From positions 1 to 20,231 of the IMG/VR virus record IMGVR_UViG_3300030116_003881: a stretch of DNA of 20,231 bases, one strand, 5' to 3'. Under the pieces are notes generated by a model. That model searched no databases, was not told the DNA's origin, and saw only the letters and a list, made by a program, of their open reading frames with translations. The position numbers and the translations under genes were made by a program. Shown piece by piece: positions 14,121 to 20,231 of the stretch. Position 1 is the stretch's first letter, and each line of letters starts with the position of its first letter. Origin of the DNA: a virus.

Positions 14121-14249
14121 ATGAATTTATTAAAAGATTTATGGGCACACTTAAAAGAATGGAGTGACTGGGGCATGAAAGACTGGATTAAAGCCGGTAT
14201 CGTTGCAGTTATTGTTCTTGTTGTGCTTAATTCAATGATAGGCGGTTAA
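14121..14249 (+). CDS. Small single-helix membrane protein (42 aa)
   Basis: AGGAGG four bases upstream fixes the start at 14121. The first half is an amphipathic, Trp-rich helix (four Trp, with Lys, Asp and Glu), and the second half (AGIVAVIVLVVLNSMIGG) is one transmembrane helix. The stop overlaps the next ATG (TAATG). A small membrane protein of this form could assist lysis or ejection, for example as a holin partner to the gene at 16203, but it may have another role. Confidence 0.7.
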   Translation: MNLLKDLWAHLKEWSDWGMKDWIKAGIVAVIVLVVLNSMIGG

Positions 14250-15370
14250 TGAGCATATTAGGATTAAGTTCATTTACGGCAGATGACGATAGACGTCAAG
14301 CTTACCAAGCTAATCAACAGCGTGCTGCAGTTAATGCAGCACGTGAGTTTAATGCTACTTTTGGTAATCCTGAATATGTTATGTCACAACCTGCAGAGTT
14401 TTATACCAACAGGGATAATCTTTCTAAAATAAAACCAACTTTAGTTGCAATGCAAGGCAACAAAGATTTTTATACAACAGATCAAAACGAAAGCCGTAAC
14501 ATGTATCAAATGCTCATGAATAAAATGAAAGGTGGGCAAGGTGCAGAGATGATAGACACAAGAGGCTTGCCTGCAGGTGCGTATAGAACAGGTAGAACTT
14601 TATTCCAAGATCCATCTAAATCAGCAGGTTTTAGAGCTGATCTTAGAAATATGCTTGGTGATTTAACTTTTCAAAATAAAAGATTATCTCCTGAAAATAG
14701 AACATCAAACCCTGCAGCAATAAGAGTAAACACATATAATCCTTTTCCTAAAGCTGGTTTTGGAAAAGAATTTTATAAAAGAGAATTTCCAATGGCAAGT
14801 GCATTTTCTAATGCAATGGAAAAAATAGAAAATTTACCTACCTTGCAATTAATAAAAAGTTTTTTACCACAAAGAAACAGACCAGTATTAGAAAGAGATC
14901 CTGAGTTTGTAAAAACAGATGAGGAACTAGCGGAAATAGGAGCGTATGAATCATTACCTATGTTAGAATTTAACGACATTGATCCTGACATGAGTAATTT
15001 AGATATTTTAGATATATACGTACAAAATTCTGAAATACCTCCACAGTTTAGTATAGAAAAATTAAGAAATGAAGGTAAAGGAGGAGCATTTAATTTAGAA
15101 GATAACATTCCTAGTGTTGTCGAACCCGATGAAGAAATAGTTCCAAAAATTAAACCAGAACCAGATCTTAATATTAATGTTTTAGAAGAAGAAGATTTTA
15201 ATTACGATGAACAAGAAATATCATTCAATAATCAATATGATTTTGTAAATGATAATCCAAATTTTGATGGACCTTTTGAATACGTTATGCAAATAGTAGA
15301 TGAAACTGGTGCAAGTATAGAAGATGTTATTGGTAACGCAATATTGAATGGGATTATAAAAGCAAGATAA
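14249..15370 (+). CDS. Hypothetical structural-region protein (373 aa)
   Basis: The start overlaps the previous stop. The first 150 residues are polar and Asn/Gln/Arg-rich (QAYQANQQRAAVNAARE), with a segment NKMKGGQGAEMIDTRGLPAG. The middle has aromatic and basic positions, and the C-terminal third is strongly acidic (EPDEEIVPKIKPEPDLNINVLEEEDFNYDEQE). No signal peptide or domain is recognised. It stands in a run of small genes after the portal, so a tail, neck or internal protein is likely but unproven. Confidence 0.75.
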   Translation: MSILGLSSFTADDDRRQAYQANQQRAAVNAAREFNATFGNPEYVMSQPAEFYTNRDNLSKIKPTLVAMQGNKDFYTTDQNESRNMYQMLMNKMKGGQGAEMIDTRGLPAGAYRTGRTLFQDPSKSAGFRADLRNMLGDLTFQNKRLSPENRTSNPAAIRVNTYNPFPKAGFGKEFYKREFPMASAFSNAMEKIENLPTLQLIKSFLPQRNRPVLERDPEFVKTDEELAEIGAYESLPMLEFNDIDPDMSNLDILDIYVQNSEIPPQFSIEKLRNEGKGGAFNLEDNIPSVVEPDEEIVPKIKPEPDLNINVLEEEDFNYDEQEISFNNQYDFVNDNPNFDGPFEYVMQIVDETGASIEDVIGNAILNGIIKAR

Positions 15371-16200
15371 TGGTAAATCCACATTACGACGGACCTCCTG
15401 TTGGCTCTTCAACTGGATCTAGTTTTGGAGCTGTAGGCGGATATACACCCCCACCTAGTAGTGGCGGATCTTCTTATTATTCTGGTAATAACAGTAGTAG
15501 TAATAGCAGTAGCAACAATAACACCACATACTACGACCCTAAAGCAGATGAAGATGCAGGAGTGTATGAAGAAAATAAAGATTTGTATGATTCTTTAAAA
15601 GATACTTATACCCCACCAGAAAAAACATACGGACCAGGAACTGCAACACCTGGTGAAACAGGTTACGCTTTTACCAAAGCTAATCCAGCAATATTAAAAG
15701 GAATAGATCCAAAAATTTTAAAATTTTTTGGTTACAAAGGTGGACCTAACATTCCTGTAGAACTTCTTAAAATGATTATGGAAGGTTCTATTATGGGTGG
15801 ACCTGAAGCAGGAAATGTTGCAGGACCTACATACAGTGATATTGAAAAAGCTAGAACAGATCCTAATAATCCATACGCAGCTTTTCAAAGTTTTTATGAC
15901 AGAATAATGCAACAAAGCAACTTGATTGATATAACTCAATCAGGTGGTGGAGGTGGCGGCCGTGGCGGCCGTGGTGGTCGAGGATATGGTTATGGTTATG
16001 GATATGGTAGTGGAAATTTTAGATATGGTGGTGGCCTAGATAGACTAAGATATGCACATCCTTTTAAAAACAAAAATAATCTTGGTTCTGAAATTGCAGC
16101 AGCAATTGCAAATAGAACTTCACAACCGCCTATTAATCAATTTTTATTCACTCAAATGTTGCGTAGAATGCCAGGTGGTGGTATAACGGAGTTAGTATAA
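15370..16200 (+). CDS. Low-complexity protein with a Gly-Arg-Tyr tract (276 aa)
   Basis: The start overlaps the upstream stop (TAATG). The first 60 residues are Ser/Asn/Gly/Pro-rich (SGNNSSSNSSSNNNTT) and probably disordered. The middle (GYKGGPNIPVELLKMIMEGS and following) is a small helical region. Residues about 192-225 form an RGG-like tract of six Gly, three RGG/RG units and then repeated Gly-Tyr, ending in FRYGGG. RGG and Gly-Tyr tracts in other proteins bind RNA or promote condensation. In a phage virion they could equally be a flexible linker or adhesive segment. No homologue is recognised. Confidence 0.75.
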   Translation: MVNPHYDGPPVGSSTGSSFGAVGGYTPPPSSGGSSYYSGNNSSSNSSSNNNTTYYDPKADEDAGVYEENKDLYDSLKDTYTPPEKTYGPGTATPGETGYAFTKANPAILKGIDPKILKFFGYKGGPNIPVELLKMIMEGSIMGGPEAGNVAGPTYSDIEKARTDPNNPYAAFQSFYDRIMQQSNLIDITQSGGGGGGRGGRGGRGYGYGYGYGSGNFRYGGGLDRLRYAHPFKNKNNLGSEIAAAIANRTSQPPINQFLFTQMLRRMPGGGITELV

Positions 16201-16202
16201 TT

Positions 16203-16598
16203 ATGTGGCAGTTATTAGCAAAACCATTATTAGGAGTTGCCGTTGATGGCATCAAAGGCTTCGTAGAGACTAAAAAGTTAAATGGCGAAGTCAAGATTGC
16301 AAAAATTAAGGCAGAAAAAAAGAAACAAGAAGACATAGCAGCAGGTAAAATTAAATGGGAAGCTGCAGCTGTGGATCAAATGAAAGGTTCGTGGAAAGAC
16401 GAACTAATTTTAATTTGCCTATTGGCGCCAGCCGTAGCAGTCTTTGTGCCTAGTTGGACACCACACATAAAAGCAGGATTTGAAGCCTTGCATTCTTTAC
16501 CTGATTATTATAAACATCTTTTATATTTAGCATGCTCAGTAAGCTTTGGGGTTAAAGCTGGACCTGTAGCAATGAATTTTTTTAAAAAGGGGAAATAA
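16203..16598 (+). CDS. Holin, gene-transfer-agent three-helix type
   Basis: Holins make the inner membrane leaky so that endolysin can reach the wall. The protein (131 aa) begins with an amphipathic N-terminus (WQLLAKPLLGVAVDGIKGF), then a charged Lys/Glu/Ala helix, then KWEAAAVDQMKGSWKDE, a segment typical of the GTA_holin_3TM family (PF11351). Hydrophobic helices follow at about 68-82 (LILICLLAPAVAVFV) and 105-121 (HLLYLACSVSFGVKAG). The C-terminus is short and basic (FFKKGK). GGAG at 16188-16191 lies 11 bases upstream of the ATG. No endolysin is visible nearby. Confidence 0.75.
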   Translation: MWQLLAKPLLGVAVDGIKGFVETKKLNGEVKIAKIKAEKKKQEDIAAGKIKWEAAAVDQMKGSWKDELILICLLAPAVAVFVPSWTPHIKAGFEALHSLPDYYKHLLYLACSVSFGVKAGPVAMNFFKKGK

Positions 16599-16600
16599 CT

Positions 16601-16783
16601 ATGAAAACTGTAGATAAGAAAAAAAATCCTGGTCTAGCAAAGTTACCAACTAAAGTTAGAAACAAGATGGGCTACAAAAAGAAAGGTGGCAAACTTAAAA
16701 AAATGATGGGTGGCGGAACAATGGGTAGAACTATGATGAAGCCAAACATGATGTATAAAAAAGGAGGCAAAGGTAAAAAATGA
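16601..16783 (+). CDS. Small basic Lys-Gly-Gly protein (60 aa)
   Basis: The ATG follows GGGGA nine bases upstream, right behind the holin stop. The protein is strongly basic and Met/Gly-rich with two Lys-Gly-Gly units (YKKKGGKLKKMMGGG and MYKKGGKGKK). The 3' end, AAAGGAGGC within codons for KKGGK, also looks like the ribosome site of the next gene, whose ATG overlaps this stop (ATGA). It may bind DNA or RNA, or lie within the capsid. Confidence 0.7.
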   Translation: MKTVDKKKNPGLAKLPTKVRNKMGYKKKGGKLKKMMGGGTMGRTMMKPNMMYKKGGKGKK

Positions 16784-16971
16784 GTGTACCTAAAGGATAT
16801 CATAAAACAAAAGATGGCAGAATTGCTAAAAAAGGTTTGTATTACTACATGAACAAAGCTAAAAAATCTGGCAAAAGCAGACCAGGTAAAGGCACAGTAA
16901 CAGACAAAGCATTAAAAGAATCTGCTAAAACGGCTAAAAAACCTACAAAGAAGAAAAAGAAAAGAACTTAA
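16780..16971 (+). CDS. Conserved small basic phage protein (63 aa)
   Basis: The start overlaps the previous stop (ATGA), and the ribosome site lies in the preceding gene. The sequence GYHKTKDGRIAKKGLYYYMN followed by KSGKSRPGKGTVTDKALKES and a poly-Lys tail follows a pattern I recall in small basic proteins of marine phages. It is almost all Lys/Gly/Thr/Ser with a short aromatic patch. The charge suggests nucleic-acid or capsid interior contact. The function is unknown. Confidence 0.7.
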   Translation: MSVPKGYHKTKDGRIAKKGLYYYMNKAKKSGKSRPGKGTVTDKALKESAKTAKKPTKKKKKRT

Positions 16972-17183
16972 TGCAAGATGAAACGGCAATCTACATAATC
17001 TTGAAAAAGATTAGATTGCGAAAAGAGGAGTTGAAAGAAGTCGTTGCAACTGGATTACCCAGTTGGGATGAATATAACAAAACCGTAGGACAGTTTACTG
17101 CCTATGCAATAATGGAACAGGAGATTCAAGACCTGCAGAAAGACGAGGAAAACAATGACGGAGAAAGAACTACCAAAACGTAG
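16971..17183 (+). CDS. Small helical hypothetical protein (70 aa)
   Basis: The start overlaps the previous stop (TAATG). The product is helical with a charged first half (LKKIRLRKEELKEVVATGL), a short linker (PSWDEYNKTVG) and a coiled-coil-like second half ending acidic. It overlaps the co-chaperonin gene by 29 bases. I recognise no domain. Confidence 0.65.
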   Translation: MQDETAIYIILKKIRLRKEELKEVVATGLPSWDEYNKTVGQFTAYAIMEQEIQDLQKDEENNDGERTTKT

Positions 17184-17661
17184 ATTTGCGTTAGAAGAAA
17201 AAGATTTAGCTGTTGAAGCTGATGAAAATAATAAAGTAGCAGAAGAAAAAGAAAATAAATTTCTTAAAAAAATACAAGAAGATGCTACAAAAGACATAGA
17301 ACATTTACCCACAGAAAAAGTATTAGAACGGTTGCCCGATCCAACAGGTTGGCGCATGTTAGTTTTACCATACAGAGGACAAGGTAAAACAAAAGGTGGT
17401 GTAATATTAACAGATGAAACAATGCAAGAACGTGGCTATACAACAGTCACAGGTTTGGTTCTTAAACAAGGACCAGATTGTTATACAGATAAAGAAAGGT
17501 TTCCAAACGGACCTTGGTGTAAAGTAAATGATTGGATTATATTTGGTCGTTACGCCGGTTCTAGATTTGGGATAGAAGGTGGAGAAGTGAGGATACTTAA
17601 CGAGGACGAGATAATTGCTGTGGTAAAAGACCCAGAGGATATCTTGCAATTTAGAACTTAA
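17155..17661 (+). CDS. GroES-like co-chaperonin (Cpn10)
   Basis: Phage co-chaperonins (T4 gp31 is the known example) replace or assist host GroES so that GroEL can fold capsid protein. Residues 1-58 are an acidic and basic N-terminal extension not found in GroES. The Cpn10 domain runs from about 60 to 165: PTGWRMLVLPYRGQGKTKGGVILTD (split by the mobile loop around GGVILTDET, residues 81-89), a middle beta region with VNDWIIFGRYAGSRF, and the closing NEDEIIAVVKDPEDI. GroES is about 95 residues, so this is longer. GAGG lies upstream of the ATG. It stands immediately before scaffold and capsid genes, which fits a role in capsid folding. Confidence 0.82.
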   Translation: MTEKELPKRRFALEEKDLAVEADENNKVAEEKENKFLKKIQEDATKDIEHLPTEKVLERLPDPTGWRMLVLPYRGQGKTKGGVILTDETMQERGYTTVTGLVLKQGPDCYTDKERFPNGPWCKVNDWIIFGRYAGSRFGIEGGEVRILNEDEIIAVVKDPEDILQFRT

Positions 17662-17672
17662 CAGGAGGATAA

Positions 17673-18629
17673 ATGCCTGCAGAAGCACAAACGAAAGTAG
17701 AAGCACAATCTGAAGCTGAAGCAAAAATGGTAGATCTGCCATCTGACGGACCTAGTGTTGATGTAACAGTACCAGAAAATTCTACAAAAACTATTAATCC
17801 TGATGTTGAACAAGAACCACAAGACGTAGTAAAAGACACTGCATCTACCGAAGAAATGGACGACTATGGTAAAAAAGTTCAATCCAGGATAGATAAATTA
17901 ACAAAAAGATTAAGAGAAGCTGAAAGAAGAGAACAAGCTGCAATAGAGTTTGCCCAAGGTGTACAGCAAAAAACCAAGGACTTACAAACTAGAGCAAAAA
18001 CTTTGGACAGTGGATATATAACAGAGTTTGCAAGCCGTGTAGAAGCTGAAACAGCAGAAGCTAAAAAAGCATTAAAAGCTGCCGTGGAACTAGGAGATAC
18101 TGATGCTCAAGTAGAATCACAGCAAAAATTAGCACGACTTGCTATAGAATCTGAACGTGTAAAATCTACACAAGCACAACGTGAAAGATTAAAAAAGGAA
18201 ATGGAGGCACGTGGAGTTAATCCTAACCAACCACAAATGCCTAATCCTCAACAAATGCAACCACCTGCACCCCCACCACCGCCAGATCCAAAGGCAGAGG
18301 CTTGGGCTGAAAAGAACAAGTGGTTTGGTGAAGATGAACCTATGACCTTGACTTCTTTCTCAATTCATCGTAAACTGATGGAAGAAGGATACGATCCGTC
18401 ATCTGATGACTATTACAGTGAAATAGACAAAAGAATGAAGGATACATTCCCTCACAAGTTTGAACAAAGTTCAGAAAAGTCAACGCCAAGTCAGGCTGTT
18501 GCTTCTGTTAACAGAGGTAACCCTGCACAAACGCGCAAAGGTACTGTGAGACTCACACCGTCACAGGTAGCCATAGCAAAAAAATTAGGTGTGCCACTAC
18601 AAGAGTATGCGAAGTACGTGAAGGAGTAG
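17673..18629 (+). CDS. Probable capsid scaffolding protein
   Basis: Scaffolds guide capsid protein into the right shell size and are lost before maturation. AGGAGG upstream fixes the start. The protein (318 aa) has an acidic, disordered N-terminus, a long charged coiled coil from about 65 to 185 (RIDKLTKRLREAERREQAAIE), a Pro/Gln-rich linker (PPAPPPPPDPKAEAW) and a C-terminal domain with a conserved-looking EKNKWFGEDEPMTLTSF and a final basic helical segment (VAIAKKLGVPLQEYAKYV), which fits a capsid-binding end. Order next to co-chaperonin and capsid genes supports the call. A coiled-coil internal protein is the alternative. Confidence 0.65.
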   Translation: MPAEAQTKVEAQSEAEAKMVDLPSDGPSVDVTVPENSTKTINPDVEQEPQDVVKDTASTEEMDDYGKKVQSRIDKLTKRLREAERREQAAIEFAQGVQQKTKDLQTRAKTLDSGYITEFASRVEAETAEAKKALKAAVELGDTDAQVESQQKLARLAIESERVKSTQAQRERLKKEMEARGVNPNQPQMPNPQQMQPPAPPPPPDPKAEAWAEKNKWFGEDEPMTLTSFSIHRKLMEEGYDPSSDDYYSEIDKRMKDTFPHKFEQSSEKSTPSQAVASVNRGNPAQTRKGTVRLTPSQVAIAKKLGVPLQEYAKYVKE

Positions 18630-18633
18630 GCAT

Positions 18634-19098
18634 ATGAATACAAATACAAAAACTAAACTACCATCACGCGAGTCTGAAAATAGGTCTAAGAGAGAACGAC
18701 CTAAGGTATGGACTCCACCGTCACAACTAGATGCACCACCTGCACCTAACGGTTTTAAACACCGTTGGATTAGGGCCGAAGCAGTAGGACAGATGGACCA
18801 AAAAAATGTGTCCGCTAAACTACGAGAAGGATGGGAATTTGTGAGAGCAGATGAATATCCGGAAATGGAATGGCCTGCAATTGATTCAGGTAGATACGAA
18901 GGTGTCATAGCTGTTGGAGGTTTAATGCTAGCAAGAATTCCTGATGAGATTGTTGCACAACGTAAAGCTTATTTTGAGCAATTAACTCAAGACAAAGACG
19001 AAGCTGTTGCAAACGATCCTATGAAGGACCAACATCCTAGCATGCCAATCTCGAAAGAGAGAAGTTCTCGCGTAACTTTTGGTGGTAAGAAAACCTAA
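18634..19098 (+). CDS. Conserved head-cluster hypothetical protein (154 aa)
   Basis: The ATG follows AAGGAG seven bases upstream and is just after the scaffold stop. The sequence (VWTPPSQLDAPPAP, FKHRWIRAEAVGQMDQKNV, LREGWEFVRADEYP, EGVIAVGGLMLARIPDEIV, and an ending in SRVTFGGK) follows a pattern I recall in marine phage head clusters, where it is not assigned a function. The N-terminus is basic and disordered. No signal peptide or membrane segment is visible. It may be a minor head or decoration protein. Confidence 0.7.
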   Translation: MNTNTKTKLPSRESENRSKRERPKVWTPPSQLDAPPAPNGFKHRWIRAEAVGQMDQKNVSAKLREGWEFVRADEYPEMEWPAIDSGRYEGVIAVGGLMLARIPDEIVAQRKAYFEQLTQDKDEAVANDPMKDQHPSMPISKERSSRVTFGGKKT

Positions 19099-19127
19099 TA
19101 AGATTTTTAACACTCAGTTACAAAATT

Positions 19128-19156
19128 TTGACAATACTTGAGGTAAGTGTTGTTAT
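19128..19156 (+). promoter_or_regulatory. Promoter ahead of the capsid genes
   Basis: A perfect TTGACA (19128-19133) is followed 17 bases later by TGTTAT (19151-19156), four of six matching the consensus. The alternative -10 TATAAC (19154-19159) is closer to consensus but at a 20-base spacing. The element lies in the only sizeable gap of the capsid module and could boost the two abundant capsid proteins. Confidence 0.5.
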
Positions 19157-19180
19157 AACAATTTATGTAAGGAGATAATC

Positions 19181-19753
19181 ATGGCTAATAATAATGCGCC
19201 ATTCGGCATGAGACCAGTGGGTAGATTAGGAAGCGCTCCGATGACACAAGGTACGTCAAAGTACAAAATTGCTGATGGCTACGGCACTGCAATTTTTAAA
19301 GGCGATATCGTAAAGTTAGTTGCTGCAGGAACAATACAATTAAGTTCTGTTACTGATGTTGCTAACGTTGGTGTTTTCAACGGTTGTTTCTATAACGATC
19401 CTACTACTAAAAAGCCGACATTCTCAAATTATTACCCTGGTAGCATCACGCCATCTAGCGGTGATATTGAGGCATTTGTCTATGATGATCCAAACATGCT
19501 TTTCGAAATTCAAGACAACGGAACTTTAGGCCAAACTGCTATCGGCGATAACGCTGATCACGTAGCTGGCACAGGTTCTACTGTTGACGGACAATCTAGA
19601 AACACGCTTGGTTCTGCTGCTGGCGGATCTGCGCAACTTAGAATAATCCGAATTTCTGAAGACCCGGATAATAGTGATATTGCTTCTGCGAACGCTAACT
19701 TTATTGTGAAGTTCAACGAGCATCTTTACTACAATAACGGGACAGGCGTATAA
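19181..19753 (+). CDS. Probable capsid decoration protein (190 aa)
   Basis: AAGGAG sits eight bases before the ATG, behind a promoter of its own. The sequence begins NNAPFGMRPVGRLGSAPM and continues with GYGTAIFKGDIVKL, VGVFNGCFYNDPTTKKPTF and a small beta-rich remainder, a pattern I recall in proteins just upstream of major capsid genes in marine phages. Such a location and strong expression fit a head decoration or stabilising protein. No membrane segment or signal is seen. Confidence 0.6.
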   Translation: MANNNAPFGMRPVGRLGSAPMTQGTSKYKIADGYGTAIFKGDIVKLVAAGTIQLSSVTDVANVGVFNGCFYNDPTTKKPTFSNYYPGSITPSSGDIEAFVYDDPNMLFEIQDNGTLGQTAIGDNADHVAGTGSTVDGQSRNTLGSAAGGSAQLRIIRISEDPDNSDIASANANFIVKFNEHLYYNNGTGV

Positions 19754-19773
19754 ACCTAAGGAGATATTGAACA

Positions 19774-20231
19774 ATGGTAATTTCAAGAATGCAATTGGTC
19801 AAAGAACTCGAGCCAGGTTTGAATGCCTTGTTTGGGTTAGAGTACGACCGATACGAAAACCAGCACACAGAAATCTTTGATACAGAGAATTCTGATCGTG
19901 CTTTTGAAGAAGAAGTAATGCTTGGTGGGTTCGCCAATGCAGCTGTAAAGCCTGAGGGTCAAGGTATTGTATACGAAGACGCTCAAGAAACTTTCACTGC
20001 AAGGTACACTCACGAGACTGTTGCTTTAGCTTTCTCACTAACTGAAGAAGCTGTAGAGGATAACCTCTATGACAAAATCAGCACTAGATATACAAAAGCG
20101 TTAGCAAGATCTATGGCTAACACTAAGCAAATCAAAGCAGCAAACATATTGAACAATGCGTTCAATGCTAGTTTTGCTGGTGGTGATGGTAAGGAGCTTT
20201 GTGCTACTGACCACCCAACGCTAAGTGGAAA
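19774..20231 (+). CDS. Major capsid protein (5' part, cut by window end)
   Basis: The frame runs from ATG 19774 (AAGGAG at 19758-19763, ten bases upstream) to the end of the window without a stop, giving 152 codons. The N-terminus (RMQLVKELEPGLNALFGLEY) leads to ETFTARYTHETVALAFSLTEEAVEDNLYD and then TKALARSMANTKQIKAANILNNAFN with a glycine-rich loop (FAGGDGKELCATDHP), which is typical of one family of HK97-fold capsid proteins. The C-terminal half of the fold is outside the window. Preceding co-chaperonin, scaffold and decoration genes fit. Confidence 0.85.
   Translation, partial: MVISRMQLVKELEPGLNALFGLEYDRYENQHTEIFDTENSDRAFEEEVMLGGFANAAVKPEGQGIVYEDAQETFTARYTHETVALAFSLTEEAVEDNLYDKISTRYTKALARSMANTKQIKAANILNNAFNASFAGGDGKELCATDHPTLSG

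Noticed and set aside
1-20231. Integrase, attachment site, insertion sequence or CRISPR array
   Set aside because: No matching protein motifs or regular spaced repeats with spacers were found; the paired heptamers are too short and irregular for a CRISPR array.

Overview
The window is a stretch of an AT-rich tailed double-stranded DNA phage genome, or a prophage-like copy of one. The evidence is a small and a large terminase, a P22-type portal, a GroES-like co-chaperonin, a scaffold-like protein, a probable decoration protein and the start of a major capsid protein, all on the + strand and packed with ATGA/TAATG overlaps. The protein styles (A/T-rich codons, many small Lys-Gly-Gly proteins, a gene-transfer-agent-type three-helix holin, a long Gln-rich portal tail) resemble uncultured marine phages thought to infect alphaproteobacteria. 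That host guess is inference from family resemblance. I see no integrase, tRNA, insertion sequence or CRISPR array.

Layout. 1-1372: overlapping small genes, the last encoding a LexA-type winged helix with no protease domain. 1373-1633: a regulatory gap with six copies of a 9-bp site, just upstream of the small terminase. 1634-2601: small terminase and a PD-(D/E)XK nuclease. 2566-4655: an unusual, mostly non-coding block between the two terminase genes. It holds six perfect DnaA boxes, five pairs of the heptamer AAACTCC, a 32-bp direct repeat, GC-rich palindromic islands, several well-spaced sigma70-like promoters, three small + strand genes, a structured-RNA candidate, and one minus-strand gene with its own terminator. 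Its composition is that of an iteron-type replication origin plus a regulatory locus, and it is the most interesting part of the window.

4656-11168: large terminase followed by three long proteins, two of unknown family and an 840-residue protein with polyvalent-protein (LPD-like) segments that probably enters the virion. 11179-17183: portal, then small genes including two Lys-Gly-Gly-rich basic proteins, single-helix membrane proteins, a Gly-Arg-Tyr-rich protein and the holin. 17155-20231: capsid assembly module (co-chaperonin, scaffold, conserved head-cluster protein, decoration candidate behind its own promoter, and major capsid protein cut by the window end).

How the genes probably work together: the terminases package DNA through the portal into a shell built from the capsid and scaffold proteins with help from the co-chaperonin. 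The long proteins between the large terminase and the portal are candidates for internal or ejected virion proteins. The holin times lysis. The block at 2.6-4.6 kb may recruit host DnaA to start replication and may hold the regulators that decide when.
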